From: Ornithinimicrobium ciconiae
Lineage (GTDB): Bacteria > Actinomycetota > Actinomycetes > Actinomycetales > Dermatophilaceae
Reading direction: 5' to 3'
Length of the DNA stretch: 64,000 nt
Assembly: GCF_007197575.1 (NCBI RefSeq)
Contig: NZ_CP041616.1
Location: 1,922,001-1,986,000, forward strand
Position numbers and translations under genes: made by a program. The notes beneath the pieces were generated by a model. The model saw nothing but the letters and a program-made list of their open reading frames with translations, ran no database searches and was not told the DNA's origin. Positions 54,840 to 63,845 of the stretch are shown here, one piece after another. Each line of letters opens with the position of its first letter. The first letter of the stretch is position 1.

Positions 54840-56377
54840 CCGGGACCGAGGCCGAGCACCCCGGCGGGCACCACGGGGCCAGTGACGAGTGGGACGAGCA
54901 GCCCTCCTGGGAGGACCCGGCCGCGCGAGCCGAGCAGGAGCAGTGGCGCCGCGACCACCCACTGGAGGGCGGCGCCAGCTATGGGCCCATCGCCGGGGCC
55001 TCGGCCCGGCCCAAGCCCACCAAGACCGCCAAGGTGGCCCAGGCCGGTGTCACCGTCGGGCACGGCATCACCAAGGGGGCCAAGGCGGTGGCGCACGGCA
55101 CCAACGTCGTGGGCCACTCGGCATACCGCGTCACGCGCAAAGCGACCCACGCCGGAGGTGCGGGTGAGACCGGGCTGTCCCGGCTGATCGAGGTGCACGG
55201 CCTGCACAACGCCGGCGACGCCGCCGTCGCGATCTCCCTGGCCGGGACCCTGTTCTTCTCGGTGCCGACGGGGGAGGCCCGGGGTCAGGTCGCGCTGTTC
55301 TTGCTGCTCACCCTGCTGCCCTTCAGCATCATCGCCCCCTTGGTGGGGCCCTTCCTGGACCGCTTCCGGCACGGGCGACGTTGGGCGATCGGGGCGACGA
55401 TGGCGATCCGGGCGGTGCTGTGCCTGGTGCTGGCCAGCTCGTTGGACACCTCCTCGTGGTGGCAGTTCCCGATGGCGCTGGGGATCCTGGTGGCGTCCAA
55501 GGCCTACAACGTGACCCGGTCCGCGGCGGCGCCACGGCTGCTGCCGCAGGGGATGACCCTGGTCAAGGCCAACGGCCGGATGTCGCTCGCCGGGACGCTG
55601 GGGGCGACCCTCGCGGCGCCGATCGCGGTCGGGGTCGGCTACTTCGGGGCGGAGTGGGCGCTGCGCTTTGCCTTCCTGATCTTTGCCCTGGGCACGGTCC
55701 TGGCCATCCTGCTGCCCCCCAGGGTCGACTCGACCAAGGGCGAGACCGAGGTGCCGATCTCCGAGGTCGCCGGCCGGGGCAGCCGGTGGGTGCCCGCCCC
55801 GGTGGTCACCGCCCTGCGCGCCAACGTGGGTCTGCGGATGCTCTCGGGCTTCCTGACGATCTTCCTGGCCTTCCTGCTGCGGGAGTCACCACCGCCGGGC
55901 TGGGGTGGCAACTATGCCCTGCTGCTCGGCGTCGTGGTGGCCGCGGCGGGCATCGGGTCGGCACTGGGCACCCTGCTGGGGTCACTGACCAAGATGCTGC
56001 CGCCGCGGGCGCTGGTGCGCATCACGCTGATCGTCGACGTGGTCGCCGCGGTGATCACCGCGATCAACTTCGGCATGGTCACCATCGTCATGCTCTCGCT
56101 GGTCGTGGGGCTGTGCCAGCAGGTCGGCAAGCTCGCCCTGGACGCGGTGATCCAGGAGACCGTGCCCGAGCACATGCGGACCTCGGTCTTTGGACGCTCG
56201 GAGACCCTGATCCAACTCTCCTGGGTGATCGGCGGTGGCATTGCCGTCGCGCTGCCCACCGACGCCACGATCGGGATGAGCGTGATCGCCGTCGTGCTCG
56301 TCGCCTGGCTGCTGGTCGTGCTGCTCCCGGGCCGCAAGGGCTCGCGGCTGACGACCGGGGACGCGAGCTCTGCCTGA
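54836..56377 (+). CDS. MFS transporter
   Basis: The 513-residue protein has a hydrophilic N-terminus of about 120 residues (acidic, then GVTVGHGITKGAKAVAHG) followed by 12 helices. Features are LFLLLTLLPFSIIAPLVGP, RHGRRWAIGATMAIRAVLC, the repeat around ALVRITLIVDVVAAVITAI and a C-terminal helix VVLVAWLLVVLLPG. Its ATG overlaps the tdk stop (ATGA at 54836-54839). The wording is close to the actinobacterial MFS group found beside tdk in related genomes; the cargo is unknown. The long unstructured N-terminus is uncommon for MFS. Confidence 0.83.
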   Translation: MTGTEAEHPGGHHGASDEWDEQPSWEDPAARAEQEQWRRDHPLEGGASYGPIAGASARPKPTKTAKVAQAGVTVGHGITKGAKAVAHGTNVVGHSAYRVTRKATHAGGAGETGLSRLIEVHGLHNAGDAAVAISLAGTLFFSVPTGEARGQVALFLLLTLLPFSIIAPLVGPFLDRFRHGRRWAIGATMAIRAVLCLVLASSLDTSSWWQFPMALGILVASKAYNVTRSAAAPRLLPQGMTLVKANGRMSLAGTLGATLAAPIAVGVGYFGAEWALRFAFLIFALGTVLAILLPPRVDSTKGETEVPISEVAGRGSRWVPAPVVTALRANVGLRMLSGFLTIFLAFLLRESPPPGWGGNYALLLGVVVAAAGIGSALGTLLGSLTKMLPPRALVRITLIVDVVAAVITAINFGMVTIVMLSLVVGLCQQVGKLALDAVIQETVPEHMRTSVFGRSETLIQLSWVIGGGIAVALPTDATIGMSVIAVVLVAWLLVVLLPGRKGSRLTTGDASSA

Positions 56378-56456
56378 AGTTCGACGTCGAGCCAACCGAC
56401 TCTGACGCCGGCGCAGGCCGAGGGCGGGCGTGGGAACTCGTTGCCGCCGTGGCGAC

Positions 56457-57440
56457 TCAGCTCTCGTCCTCCGGATGTGGTGGGACATCGTCGGCAACCA
56501 CGGCACCACGCTGCCCGGGCGGACGCTCGGCTCCGACGGTCGAGTCACGCGCGGTCTGCCGCTCGGTCTCGGCGTTGAAGGCGGCGCCGAGGATGATCAG
56601 CAGGACGGTGAGCCAGAGCCAGAGCATGCTGATCGCCACCCCTGCCAGGGAGCCGTAGGTGCGCTCGTAGGTCCCCAGACCCCGCACGTAGAGGAAGAGC
56701 CCGGCCGAGGCAGCGAGCCACAGGGCGGTCGTGGCGGTGGCACCGATGCTGATCCAGCCCCACCGCGCCCGGCCTTGGCGGTCTGGAGCAAACCGGTAGA
56801 GGACCGCCAGGCAGGACGCCACCAGTGCGGCGAGCCCGATCCAGATCCCGGTGGCGAGGGGCACCCGCAGCCAGGACGGGTCATCGGACAGGACCTGTGA
56901 CACCACGGTGCTGGCGGTGATCACCGCCCCGATGACCAGTGCGCCGCCGAACACAAAGGTGAGCGCCAGGACGCTGCGCCGCAGCATGCCGCGCGTCTCC
57001 TGCTCGCGATAGGCCACGGTCAGGGCGTCGATGAGGAAGGTCGTGGCTGTCGTGGCCGTGCCGAGGGCGACCGCCAGGGCAAGCAGACCGCGGACCGTGA
57101 GCAAGTGGGTGGATGCTGCAGTGATCGACACGAGCTGGTCGGCGACGAGCTCGGCGAGCGTCGGCGGCATGAGTTCCACGAGTCCGGAGAGCTGGTCCAT
57201 GGCCTGGGCCGGGGTGTTGATGGCGCCATACACGGAAAGGGCGGTCAGCAGGACCGGCGCTATCGACAGCACGGCGAAGAAGGCGACAGCGGCGCTGTAG
57301 AGGGAGAACTTGTCGTCCACCACCCGGCGGATCACCCGGCGCAGGATCCGCAGCCACCCCCGCAGCGGAATCTGGCGCGGCTCCACCGAACCGGCACCAT
57401 AAGCCTCTGACGGCGATTCGTGGTCCGCCACCCGCGCCAT
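56457..57440 (-). CDS. YihY/BrkB-family inner-membrane protein
   Basis: The 327-residue protein has six helices and the YihY signature VDDKFSLYSAAVAFFAVLSIAP, TFLIDALTVAYREQETRG, RWGWISIGATATTALWLAAS and GLFLYVRGLGTYERTYGS ending in LGAAFNAETERQ. The family (once named ribonuclease BN) is predicted to act in membrane transport or serum resistance; no enzymatic role is proven. It has a short acidic tail. It converges with the tdk-linked MFS gene and lies just upstream of the MBL-fold gene on the same strand order. Confidence 0.88.
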   Translation of the reverse strand: MARVADHESPSEAYGAGSVEPRQIPLRGWLRILRRVIRRVVDDKFSLYSAAVAFFAVLSIAPVLLTALSVYGAINTPAQAMDQLSGLVELMPPTLAELVADQLVSITAASTHLLTVRGLLALAVALGTATTATTFLIDALTVAYREQETRGMLRRSVLALTFVFGGALVIGAVITASTVVSQVLSDDPSWLRVPLATGIWIGLAALVASCLAVLYRFAPDRQGRARWGWISIGATATTALWLAASAGLFLYVRGLGTYERTYGSLAGVAISMLWLWLTVLLIILGAAFNAETERQTARDSTVGAERPPGQRGAVVADDVPPHPEDES

Positions 57441-57500
57441 GACTCAGTGTCACCCTTCCTGGTGGCTGTCGCACATCCGGACGGGTCGATGACTCGTGCG

Positions 57501-58355
57501 CTACGGCATACGCAACGCACTGCTGCTGGGGCCATCGTCCTGCCTGCTGCGCGCCAAGGACTGCACCTGCCCCTCGTGGAGGTCGCTGACCCACTCCCAG
57601 CCGGGCTGCGCAGCCGGACCGATCCGCGGGTCCGCGGATGTCGTGCCGTCGCGCAGGGCGTGGATGTAGGCCCGGTCCAGGATGATCCGTGCCCGCACCT
57701 GGTCGGCGCGCGCGACGGAACCGTGACCGGGGACCATCGCCGCGACATCGTCGGCCACCTCCTCCAGCCGGGTCAGGCCGACCAGGTAGTCACCGACGGG
57801 GTCATCGGTGCTGGCCGCGTCGTTGAGCATCGGCACGAGGACGTCGGAGAGCATGTCGCCGGCTGCGAGGACTCCGCAGGTCTCGACCAGCAGGGCCGCG
57901 TGCCCGGCGGCGTGCGCCGGGTGCTCAATGATCCGCACCGGCGGGCCGTCCCACGGGAGGTGCCTGGTCCCCGCGGGCAGGCCGGTGAGCTGGCCGAACA
58001 GATCCAGGGGCACGGCGCCGGCGATCTCCGGTGGCAATCCCTCGGCGGCCTGCGTCCGCCAGTCCGGCTGTGAAAGGAGCTCGGCCATGATGCCAGCGCA
58101 GCGCGCGGTGCCGTATCGGGGCGCATGGCCGAGCTCGGGATGCCACAGCACGTGATCCCAGTCCGGGTGCGTCGAGAAACCCGCGACGACGGGCTGCCCC
58201 AGCTCACGCAGGTCGGCCGCCAGGCAGCGCATCTCGGAGTCCGTGATGCCCGCGTCGATGAGCAGCACGCCAGTGGCGCCCTGCACCACGAGGGTGTTGT
58301 TCTGGAGCAGTGCGCTCTGATGCACCAGCACCCCCGGCGCGATCTGGAGCAGCAT
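57501..58355 (-). CDS. MBL-fold metallo-hydrolase with altered zinc motif
   Basis: The 284-residue protein has the metallo-beta-lactamase layout: GVLLIDAGITDSEMRCLAAD, the zinc loop FSTHPDWDHVLWH, HPAHAAGHAALLV, and the late His in MVPGHGSVARADQV. In most MBL proteins the zinc motif is HxHxDH; here the second position is Asp (H-P-D-W-D-H), so one of the normal zinc ligands is replaced. Other ligands seem to be kept. ATG 58355 is chosen on homology grounds; the frame is open much farther upstream (to 58784) without coding character. The gene is divergent from a truncated kinase gene that starts 120 nt away. Confidence 0.82.
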   Translation of the reverse strand: MLLQIAPGVLVHQSALLQNNTLVVQGATGVLLIDAGITDSEMRCLAADLRELGQPVVAGFSTHPDWDHVLWHPELGHAPRYGTARCAGIMAELLSQPDWRTQAAEGLPPEIAGAVPLDLFGQLTGLPAGTRHLPWDGPPVRIIEHPAHAAGHAALLVETCGVLAAGDMLSDVLVPMLNDAASTDDPVGDYLVGLTRLEEVADDVAAMVPGHGSVARADQVRARIILDRAYIHALRDGTTSADPRIGPAAQPGWEWVSDLHEGQVQSLARSRQDDGPSSSALRMP

Positions 58356-58475
58356 CAGTGCCACCGTGTCCGGTGCAGTAGGGAGGGCGGTCGCGCTTTT
58401 CCTGGCGTCATCGTGTCGTCCATGTGTCGTCCTCTCGGGTGGGCTTCTCGCGTTCTCCATAAGACCGTCGGACAC

Positions 58476-58811
58476 GTGCACCTCCTCTATGGTCTCGCCG
58501 GGTCGGGCAAGACCACCCTCTCCCGTGAACTGAGCAGGGACGGCCGAGGTGTCCGGTTCACCCTCGATGAGTGGATGCTGCGACTGCACCCCGGTCTCGA
58601 CTTCGAGTCGACCAAGTATGGCGACAAGGCCAGCGACGTGCGCGAGCTGATGTGGACGATCGCCGGTTGCCTGTGTGCTGCAAACGGTTGTCTTCAGAGC
58701 GCTCATAGGCCTGTGGGCGGGAAGATCGCCGTGGGCTTGTCGAGAATTCCTGTCACGGCTGTCCACCTCTGCCGGATGGGTCATACCCTTTTTATGCCAA
58801 CACCAGCGTGA
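58476..58811 (+). pseudogene. Truncated P-loop kinase (AAA_33) gene
   Basis: The GTG at 58476 opens a clear nucleotide-kinase start: VHLLYGLAGSGKTTLSREL (P-loop), then FTLDEWMLRLHPGLDF and VRELMWTIA at about 62. From about 58665 the sequence no longer resembles the family; it ends at 58811 after 50 unrelated residues. The family normally has about 170 residues, with a VVLD-type motif next. The gene has therefore been cut, probably at the left boundary of the accessory region. It resembles the N-terminal domain of the fusion at 33264 in fold type only, not in close sequence. Confidence 0.72.
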
Positions 58812-58983
58812 GCAATAGTGCCTCTGATGCTATCGACGGCAACGTCCAAATCGACTGAGCGTTAGTCTCGGGGATCCCGCATCGAGCATTACCGACACGA
58901 GATGTTCACCAGCGACGGGTCGTGGGCCCACTGCAAGGTTCATCAAGCCCCAGAGCCGGTAAGCCTTCAAGGAAATCGTGCTG

Positions 58984-59018
58984 GGTGCCCCGCTCGGAAA
59001 GTATCCGAGCGGGGCACC
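58984..59018 (-). terminator. Hairpin downstream of the CHAP-domain gene
   Basis: A perfect 14-bp inverted repeat (58984-58997 with 59005-59018, 7-nt loop) lies 30 nt after the stop of the minus-strand CHAP gene. No T tract follows on the minus strand, but the position and stem strength fit a terminator. Confidence 0.6.
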
Positions 59019-59047
59019 GAAAAAGCGGACTGCTAGCCGCGGCTACA

Positions 59048-59896
59048 TCATGGGTAGATGAAGCTCGAGAAGCTCGAGTTCGCGAGTGTGAGGTTTGCGC
59101 GTACTCCATGCTTGCACTTCGCCACGTAGTTATACTCCTCGACTGTGAAACTGAAGTCGGAGTTAACCTTTGTGACATAAGCTACGTGACCGTACGTTCC
59201 GCTCTCCGAAACTGCGACCGCACCGATAAGTGGCATGGTGCCGACCGATATTCCTTTCGCAGGCGCCCTGTTATTCCACTCGGAAGCCTGCCCCAGGCCA
59301 CTGAGGTTCTTGCCCAACCTGCCTTGCGCGCGGAAGGAGACGAAGGAGGTGCACTGGCCCTTCGTATAGTTCCAGGTGTCCCGCTCGTTACCCACACCAG
59401 GGGGAGTCGGGCACTGTCCCGACCAGGGATAGTCATCTCCAGTCGGCTCCGTGCAGTTTCCCGGCGTTTTCGTGACGACGAGATAGCCCCCGCTGACGTA
59501 CTTGCGCCCTGCGGTCTTATACCAACGGTTTGTCGTGCCCGCTGGGCCAGTGACCTTTTGGCCGAAAGTCTTACACAAAAGTGTGAGCGTCGTCCCGTTG
59601 GGGTAGCTGCCGTTCGTGGAGTAGTAGCCGCTGTGGGGGCCGCGCCGTATATTGACGGCACTGTTTGCCTTAACGGTCCCGGTGCCCTTGGCCGGCGCAA
59701 GTATCTCTGCGTCAGGGTAGCCAGCTTCGTTCACCGTATGTCCGGCTGCAAACTCTGCAAATTCCGACGGTGCATGGGATGCATCCTGTGCGACTGCTGG
59801 AGCAGTTAGACCTCCGAGGGCCACAGTTATTGCGGCAACCCCTGCCAACCAGGATCGTGTTCGGCGTTCTTTCCTCACTTGTGCCACCCCGTTCAT
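59048..59896 (-). CDS. Secreted SH3/CHAP-domain peptidoglycan hydrolase
   Basis: The 282-residue protein has a signal peptide (RSWLAGVAAITVALGGLTAP), an SH3-like domain (NSAVNIRRGPHSGYYSTNG to WYKTAGRKYVSGGYLVV) and a C-terminal CHAP amidase domain with the catalytic Cys in KGQCTSFVSFRAQG and His in GTYGHVAYVTKVN, then FTVEEYNYVAKCKHG. CHAP enzymes cut peptide or amide bonds in peptidoglycan. The domain order is like actinobacterial lysins and secreted autolysins. ATG 59896 is used, but GTG 59878 would give an equally plausible signal peptide. Base composition is clearly less GC-rich than surrounding genes, which suggests acquisition. Confidence 0.83.
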   Translation of the reverse strand: MNGVAQVRKERRTRSWLAGVAAITVALGGLTAPAVAQDASHAPSEFAEFAAGHTVNEAGYPDAEILAPAKGTGTVKANSAVNIRRGPHSGYYSTNGSYPNGTTLTLLCKTFGQKVTGPAGTTNRWYKTAGRKYVSGGYLVVTKTPGNCTEPTGDDYPWSGQCPTPPGVGNERDTWNYTKGQCTSFVSFRAQGRLGKNLSGLGQASEWNNRAPAKGISVGTMPLIGAVAVSESGTYGHVAYVTKVNSDFSFTVEEYNYVAKCKHGVRANLTLANSSFSSFIYP

Positions 59897-60100
59897 TCTG
59901 ACATCGGGTCGATGACGACCCTTCTACGCTGCCAAGGACCTTGGCTATGAAGCGTGACCAAAGAGTGGCAGAAGGATTCCCAAGCGGACACCCAGTTTTG
60001 TTAAAGAACAGGGAAATGTTTTGGAGGGTTCCCGAGGGATGGCTGTGGACGTGGGACAGGGTCCTCGGCACGACGGCTCTAGATGAGTGATTCCCGGGGG
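59897..60100. other. Gene-free stretch upstream of the CHAP gene
   Basis: These 204 bases hold no supported gene. The AT-rich segment TTAAAGAACAGGGAAATGTTTT around 60000 may contain the CHAP promoter, but I cannot place it. Confidence 0.4.
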
Positions 60101-60352
60101 TCAGTGGCCGTACGCGGTCAGGGAGCGTAGGACGGGTGCGCGGGCGTGGTCGTTGTGCCAGATGACGGCGGTGATGGCCAGGACGCGTAGGGCGACACGG
60201 GGCACGGGTTGCGACGCCGGAAGGGGTTTTGCCGTCCTCCCGACGGACCCTCCAGCGCGCAATACGCCGCGGTTAGGCCCGTCGCTTCCCGGCGTCCGCG
60301 TATCGATCCGCATGACCGCAATCGTCAAGTAAGGGAAACCCGGTGGAGCCAC
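60101..60352 (-). pseudogene. Remnant of an IS5-family transposase (C-terminus)
   Basis: The minus-strand frame ends with ALRVLAITAVIWHNDHAR followed by APVLRSLTAYGH. The motif with IWHN then RSLTAY-x-H is the usual C-terminus of IS5-family DDE transposases. Only about 30 residues at the end are convincing; upstream the sequence shows no transposase motifs, so most of the element has been lost. The stop is at 60101-60103. No clear inverted repeat could be paired. Confidence 0.6.
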
Positions 60353-60630
60353 ACCTACTCCCCAAAGCCCACCACGGGACTCTTACGGGCAAACCCGCAC
60401 AGTCACGGGGGCGTGCCCGCAGGCGAATCCCGCTCATCGGAGCCGCGATGTCACGACCGGCGGAAGAGTGCCTGACATGCGCGACTCGCCGGTGGCCCAT
60501 GATGAGCGGAACGACGCGTCCGTAGGCGGCGGAATGCCGCAGGGCTCGATGGCGCCGACGTACAGAGTTGTGCGTCTTGGCCACTTGTCGACGCCCCCAT
60601 GCTGCGTCGACAGGAGGAGTATTCGGAGAT
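60353..60630. other. Gene-free stretch
   Basis: This 278-base segment has open frames on both strands but none with recognisable protein features. Together with the transposase remnant it is probably degraded insertion-sequence DNA. Confidence 0.4.
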
Positions 60631-61008
60631 CTAATGCCCTGGCGGGATGGGTAGTTGCCGGACTCTCACGTTGGTGTCTGTGACGACAACAACCGCGCCG
60701 CGGGCAAGGTCTTCGCTCACCTGGTCGAGGTTGGCCAAGAGCAGCGCGGCCAGCTCGTTGGCACGACGTGCTCTGCTCCGGCGGATCAGGATGACCGAGG
60801 GATCGGGTGCGCCAGTGCGTGCCAGCAGCATGCCGAAGTCGGTGTCGGCAGAGATCAGGATCCTGTGGGTCCGCCTGGCAAGTTCCAGGACCTCTTCATC
60901 GGGAGCCGACTGCATCTCGTGCTCCCGAACGTGCTCGGTGTCGTAGCCTGCAGCGCTCAGGAGTGCGACCAGTGCCGGTGCAAGGTTGTTGTCGAGCAGG
61001 AACCTCAT
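60631..61008 (-). CDS. DUF5615 PIN-like toxin
   Basis: The 125-residue protein has the DUF5615 pattern: MRFLLDNNLAPALVALLSAA, GYDTEHVRE, RILISADTDFGMLLA and SVILIRRSRARRANELA. It is related to PIN-domain nucleases and keeps acidic residues in LLDNN and SADTDFG that could bind Mg2+. It is the second gene of a two-gene unit; its ATG overlaps the stop of the DUF433 gene (61005-61008). This DUF433-DUF5615 order is the known VapBC-like toxin-antitoxin arrangement. The likely target is RNA, which is inference. Confidence 0.83.
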   Translation of the reverse strand: MRFLLDNNLAPALVALLSAAGYDTEHVREHEMQSAPDEEVLELARRTHRILISADTDFGMLLARTGAPDPSVILIRRSRARRANELAALLLANLDQVSEDLARGAVVVVTDTNVRVRQLPIPPGH

Positions 61009-61235
61009 GCCGACGGCTGCAACGGCAGGTGTCGTTCCCGCAGTCCCTCGGCGGCGTAGCGCAATGCCTCCTGGATGTCCTCGACCTCAAGGTCAGGAAG
61101 GTCGGCCAGCACTTCCTCAGTGGTCATCCCGTCGGCGACCATCGCCACCACGGTCGCTACCGGGATCCGCAATCCGCGCAGGGTAGGCATCCCGGCCATG
61201 ACGGCCGGGTCGACGGTGATTCGCGTGAAGGTCAC
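61005..61235 (-). CDS. DUF433 antitoxin
   Basis: The 76-residue protein is a DUF433 member: ITVDPAVMAGMPTLRGLRIP followed by TVVAMVADGMTTEEVLAD and EDIQEALRYAAEGLRE. The fold includes a helix-turn-helix, as in VapB-type antitoxins, and it probably neutralises the adjacent DUF5615 toxin and autoregulates the pair. The GTG at 61235 is used; the ribosome-binding site is weak. Four bases overlap with the toxin gene, so the antitoxin is made first. Confidence 0.83.
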   Translation of the reverse strand: MTFTRITVDPAVMAGMPTLRGLRIPVATVVAMVADGMTTEEVLADLPDLEVEDIQEALRYAAEGLRERHLPLQPSA

Positions 61236-61447
61236 TAACCCAGCCTACAGCTGAGGTCAACTGGTCGACCGTACCTGCATACCGCAGCAACTTCCCAGCA
61301 TCGCGCGAGATACCGCGTGGCTGAGGCTCCGACGTCCGCAGCCCTCGAGCGTGCCGGTGTGCGCTACCGCGTGTGCAGGTACCGGGACCGGGACCGGGAC
61401 GACAATCTTGCTGGAACGCTCCGACGCCCACGTCCTGTCGCGGCGCT
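61236..61447. other. Gene-free gap with short GGGACC repeat
   Basis: No gene is supported in these 212 bases. A short tandem run of ACCGGG hexamers occurs around 61380-61399. Both antitoxin and lipoprotein promoters must lie here or nearby. Confidence 0.4.
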
Positions 61448-61932
61448 ATGACGCATCCCGAGAGGAGGCTGGCTCGCGGCAGTTCAGGTGTCGCTGCGAC
61501 CACTTTGGTGACGGTGCTGTTGGTCGGCGGCTGCGGTGATGTGTCGCGGGACCGACCCCAAGTGGTTCTGCCGCCCCTGGGACGGTCGTGCAGGTCTATG
61601 ACGACGTCGTGTTCTACCCTGCCTGCGGCAACGAGGTGCTCGGCTTGAGCGGCGACACCTGGTACCAGCTTCTCCCGGACGAGCACCGCGCACTGCGTGA
61701 GGAACCTGACGATGAGAATTCAAGAGGCCCGGCCTCGCCCGGAACGTTCACGACGGGGCGTAGCTACGCGCGCCCGGCTCAAGCGTCCAAGATGACCCTG
61801 ACACACGGCATCTACGTTCCCGCTGTCGTTGCACTTGGGCCAGGCGACGATGTCGGCGACGTGACCGTCTTCGCCGACGGCCTTGCTCGCTTCGAGTCCG
61901 AGAGCGGAGACCTGATCACATGGCTCACTTAA
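61448..61932 (+). pseudogene. Small lipoprotein gene, frameshifted
   Basis: The frame from ATG 61448 encodes a good lipoprotein signal, GVAATTLVTVLLVGGCG, and continues to about PQVVLPP. The continuation with protein-like sequence, VVQVYDDVVFYPACGNEVLG and then LSGDTWYQLLP, is in another frame and ends at 61932. Adding one C to the CCCC run at 61574-61577 joins them into a protein of about 161 residues ending GDLITWLT. I do not recognise the family. The sequence is either a real pseudogene or contains a sequencing error like the antiporter. Confidence 0.62.
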
Positions 61933-62116
61933 GATGAACGTGCCTACAACTGGGTCTGTTAACCGCCTCACGCCGACAAGGGAGCGGCCATCACGGAGCA
62001 CGCGCACGGGACGCGGCAGATGCGTGCGCTGATCCTGCAGACGCGCGAGGTGGTCACGTCAGCCGCTCATGTCCTTCCTGGCGCAGCAACCGAGGATTCA
62101 CTGGGTTTCGCGGGGT
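61933..62116. other. Intergenic stretch
   Basis: No gene is supported in these 184 bases between the lipoprotein pseudogene and the reductase. Confidence 0.4.
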
Positions 62117-63480
62117 TTAGGTCAGCGAGCCGAGGACTTCGTTGAGTGCCTCGGTGGCGGAGGGGTGGGTGTAGACGGCGTCGCGCAGTTGGCCTGCGGT
62201 GATGCCGTGGCGCATGGCCACCGCGAGAAGATTGATGACCTCATGGGAGTCCACGTGCATCAGCGCCGCACCCAGGACGAGGTCGGTGCCGGTCTCGACA
62301 ACGACCTTCACGATGCCGCGCGGCTCGTTCTCGATCTTGGGGCGTGGCATGGCGGCGATGTCGCTGACCTTCTTCACCGCGACCTTCACGGTGCGCCCGG
62401 CTTCCCGGGCCTGTGTCTCGCTCAAGCCGACCCGGGCCAACGGCGGAGTGAGGAACAGCGTGTACGGCACCACGGTCCGGTCTGCAGTGGAGCGGCCACC
62501 CTCACCTGTGAGCTGGTCGGCGACGATGCGGTAGTCATCCAGGGAGATGTAGGTGAACTGGGGGCCGCCCTTGACGTCGCCTACCGCGTACACGCCCTTC
62601 GCCGTGGTGCGCAGGTGCTCGTCGACGACGACCGCCCCACCCTCGTCGACCTCGATACCGGCGGCCTGCAGGTTGAGGTCCTTGGTCGCAGGCGTGCGAC
62701 CCAGCGCCAGAAGCACGGCATCGCCCTCGATCGTGCGTGGTGCCCCGTCGACCGTGTAGGTCACCGTGGCGGTGGTGGGGCCGTCTTCGATCTGGGTGAC
62801 GGACGCGCCGGTCACGAACTGGACGCCCACGTCCTCCAACGCGGCGGCAGCGACCCCCGCCACGTCCGCGTCCTCGCGGCGCATTGGACGCGTGCCGCGG
62901 TCCAGGACCGTGACCGATGATCCGAAGTGAGCGAACATCGAGGCGAACTCAAGACCCACGTAGCCGCCGCCCACCACGACCAACCGAGGAGGTAGGGGGT
63001 GTACGTGCTGCAGGGTGATGGAGTTGTGGACGCGTCCACCCAGCACGGCTCCCTCAATGGGTGGCGTCGCTGGCACGGCACCGGTGTTATCACCACCGCG
63101 CCGGCAGCGATCCGCAACATCTGGTCTCCAGCGATGACCTCTACCTGGCGCGGTCCCGTGAAGGAGGCCCGGCCGGTCACCAGGCTGACTGAGTCCACGG
63201 TCTCCAGCAGCTCGACGTTCTTCGCCCGCATGGCACCGGTGAGGTTGTCGCGGCGGGCTACCGCCGCTTCGAAGAAGGTCTGTGGGTGGTCGTCGGGACG
63301 CCGGGTGTCGGCGTCGTGGATCAACGCCTTGGTCGGCACGCAGGCGACATTGATGCAGGACCCACCGGCCATCCTCAGGTCTTGTTCGACCACAGCCACG
63401 CGATGACCGGCCCGTCCCATCACCCCAGCCAGCGTCTTGCCACCCTTGCCCCACCCGAGCACCAACAGGTCCACGTTCAT
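62117..63480 (-). pseudogene. FAD/NAD(P)-dependent disulfide oxidoreductase (RclA/MerA-like), frameshifted
   Basis: From ATG 63480 the protein reads VDLLVLGWGKGGKTLAGVMG, then the redox disulfide motif GGSCINVACVPTKALIHDAD, continuing to RIAAGAVVIT. Downstream protein (LVVVGGGYVGLEFASMFA, YAVGDVKGGPQFTYISLDD, LARVGLSETQAREAG, HVDSHEVINLLAVAM, YTHPSATEALNEVL) lies in another frame that ends at 62117. Adding one base near 63088 (GTGTTATCACC on the plus strand) gives a continuous enzyme of about 454 residues. The Cys motif and the dimer interface place it near RclA (reactive chlorine or copper response) and MerA without an N-terminal heavy-metal domain. An AAAGGAG ribosome-binding site precedes the start. 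Confidence 0.83.
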
Positions 63481-63599
63481 CTCGGGCACTTCGACCCACT
63501 CCTTTCGGTAACCAGGCGCTCCAGCAACCGTAGACCCCCTGGCGGAACCTGGCTTGCAACCCAGGCTCTCAGGAGCGAGGCCCCAGGTCTCCCGTCCGA

Positions 63600-63845
63600 C
63601 CCAACGGACGACATTGCAAGTGCCCTGTCCACCGGCTCGGCACGAGCATGACCGCCGCGCTGGCTTGCAGGTGCATACGGCCGCTGCCCACCCCGCGCAG
63701 GTCTCAGGGTGTGGCTCACTTCCGGTCTGCAGCCCGTCGGGTACCGCTGACGAGGCGTGGGGCAAGAAGGGACTGCCCTGCTCGTAGTAGCACTGCCCAC
63801 CTCGCCGTCCACATTGGTACGAGCGTCAGGTTGGGAAGAAGAATC
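63600..63845 (+). ncRNA. Possible IS110 left-end bridge RNA region
   Basis: IS110-family elements of the IS110 group carry a non-coding left end before the transposase gene that encodes a bridge RNA with donor- and target-binding loops. The 365 bases between the reductase start and the transposase start contain no gene and fit this place. The exact ends and loops cannot be read without a second copy of the element or a structure model, so the coordinates are only nominal. Confidence 0.25.

Noticed and set aside
58125..58475. Upstream extension of the truncated kinase frame through the MBL gene
   Set aside because: It is antisense to the MBL gene; the kinase homology begins at the GTG 58476.
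61380..61399. ACCGGG hexamer run as a regulatory repeat
   Set aside because: It is too short and simple to separate from chance in GC-rich DNA.
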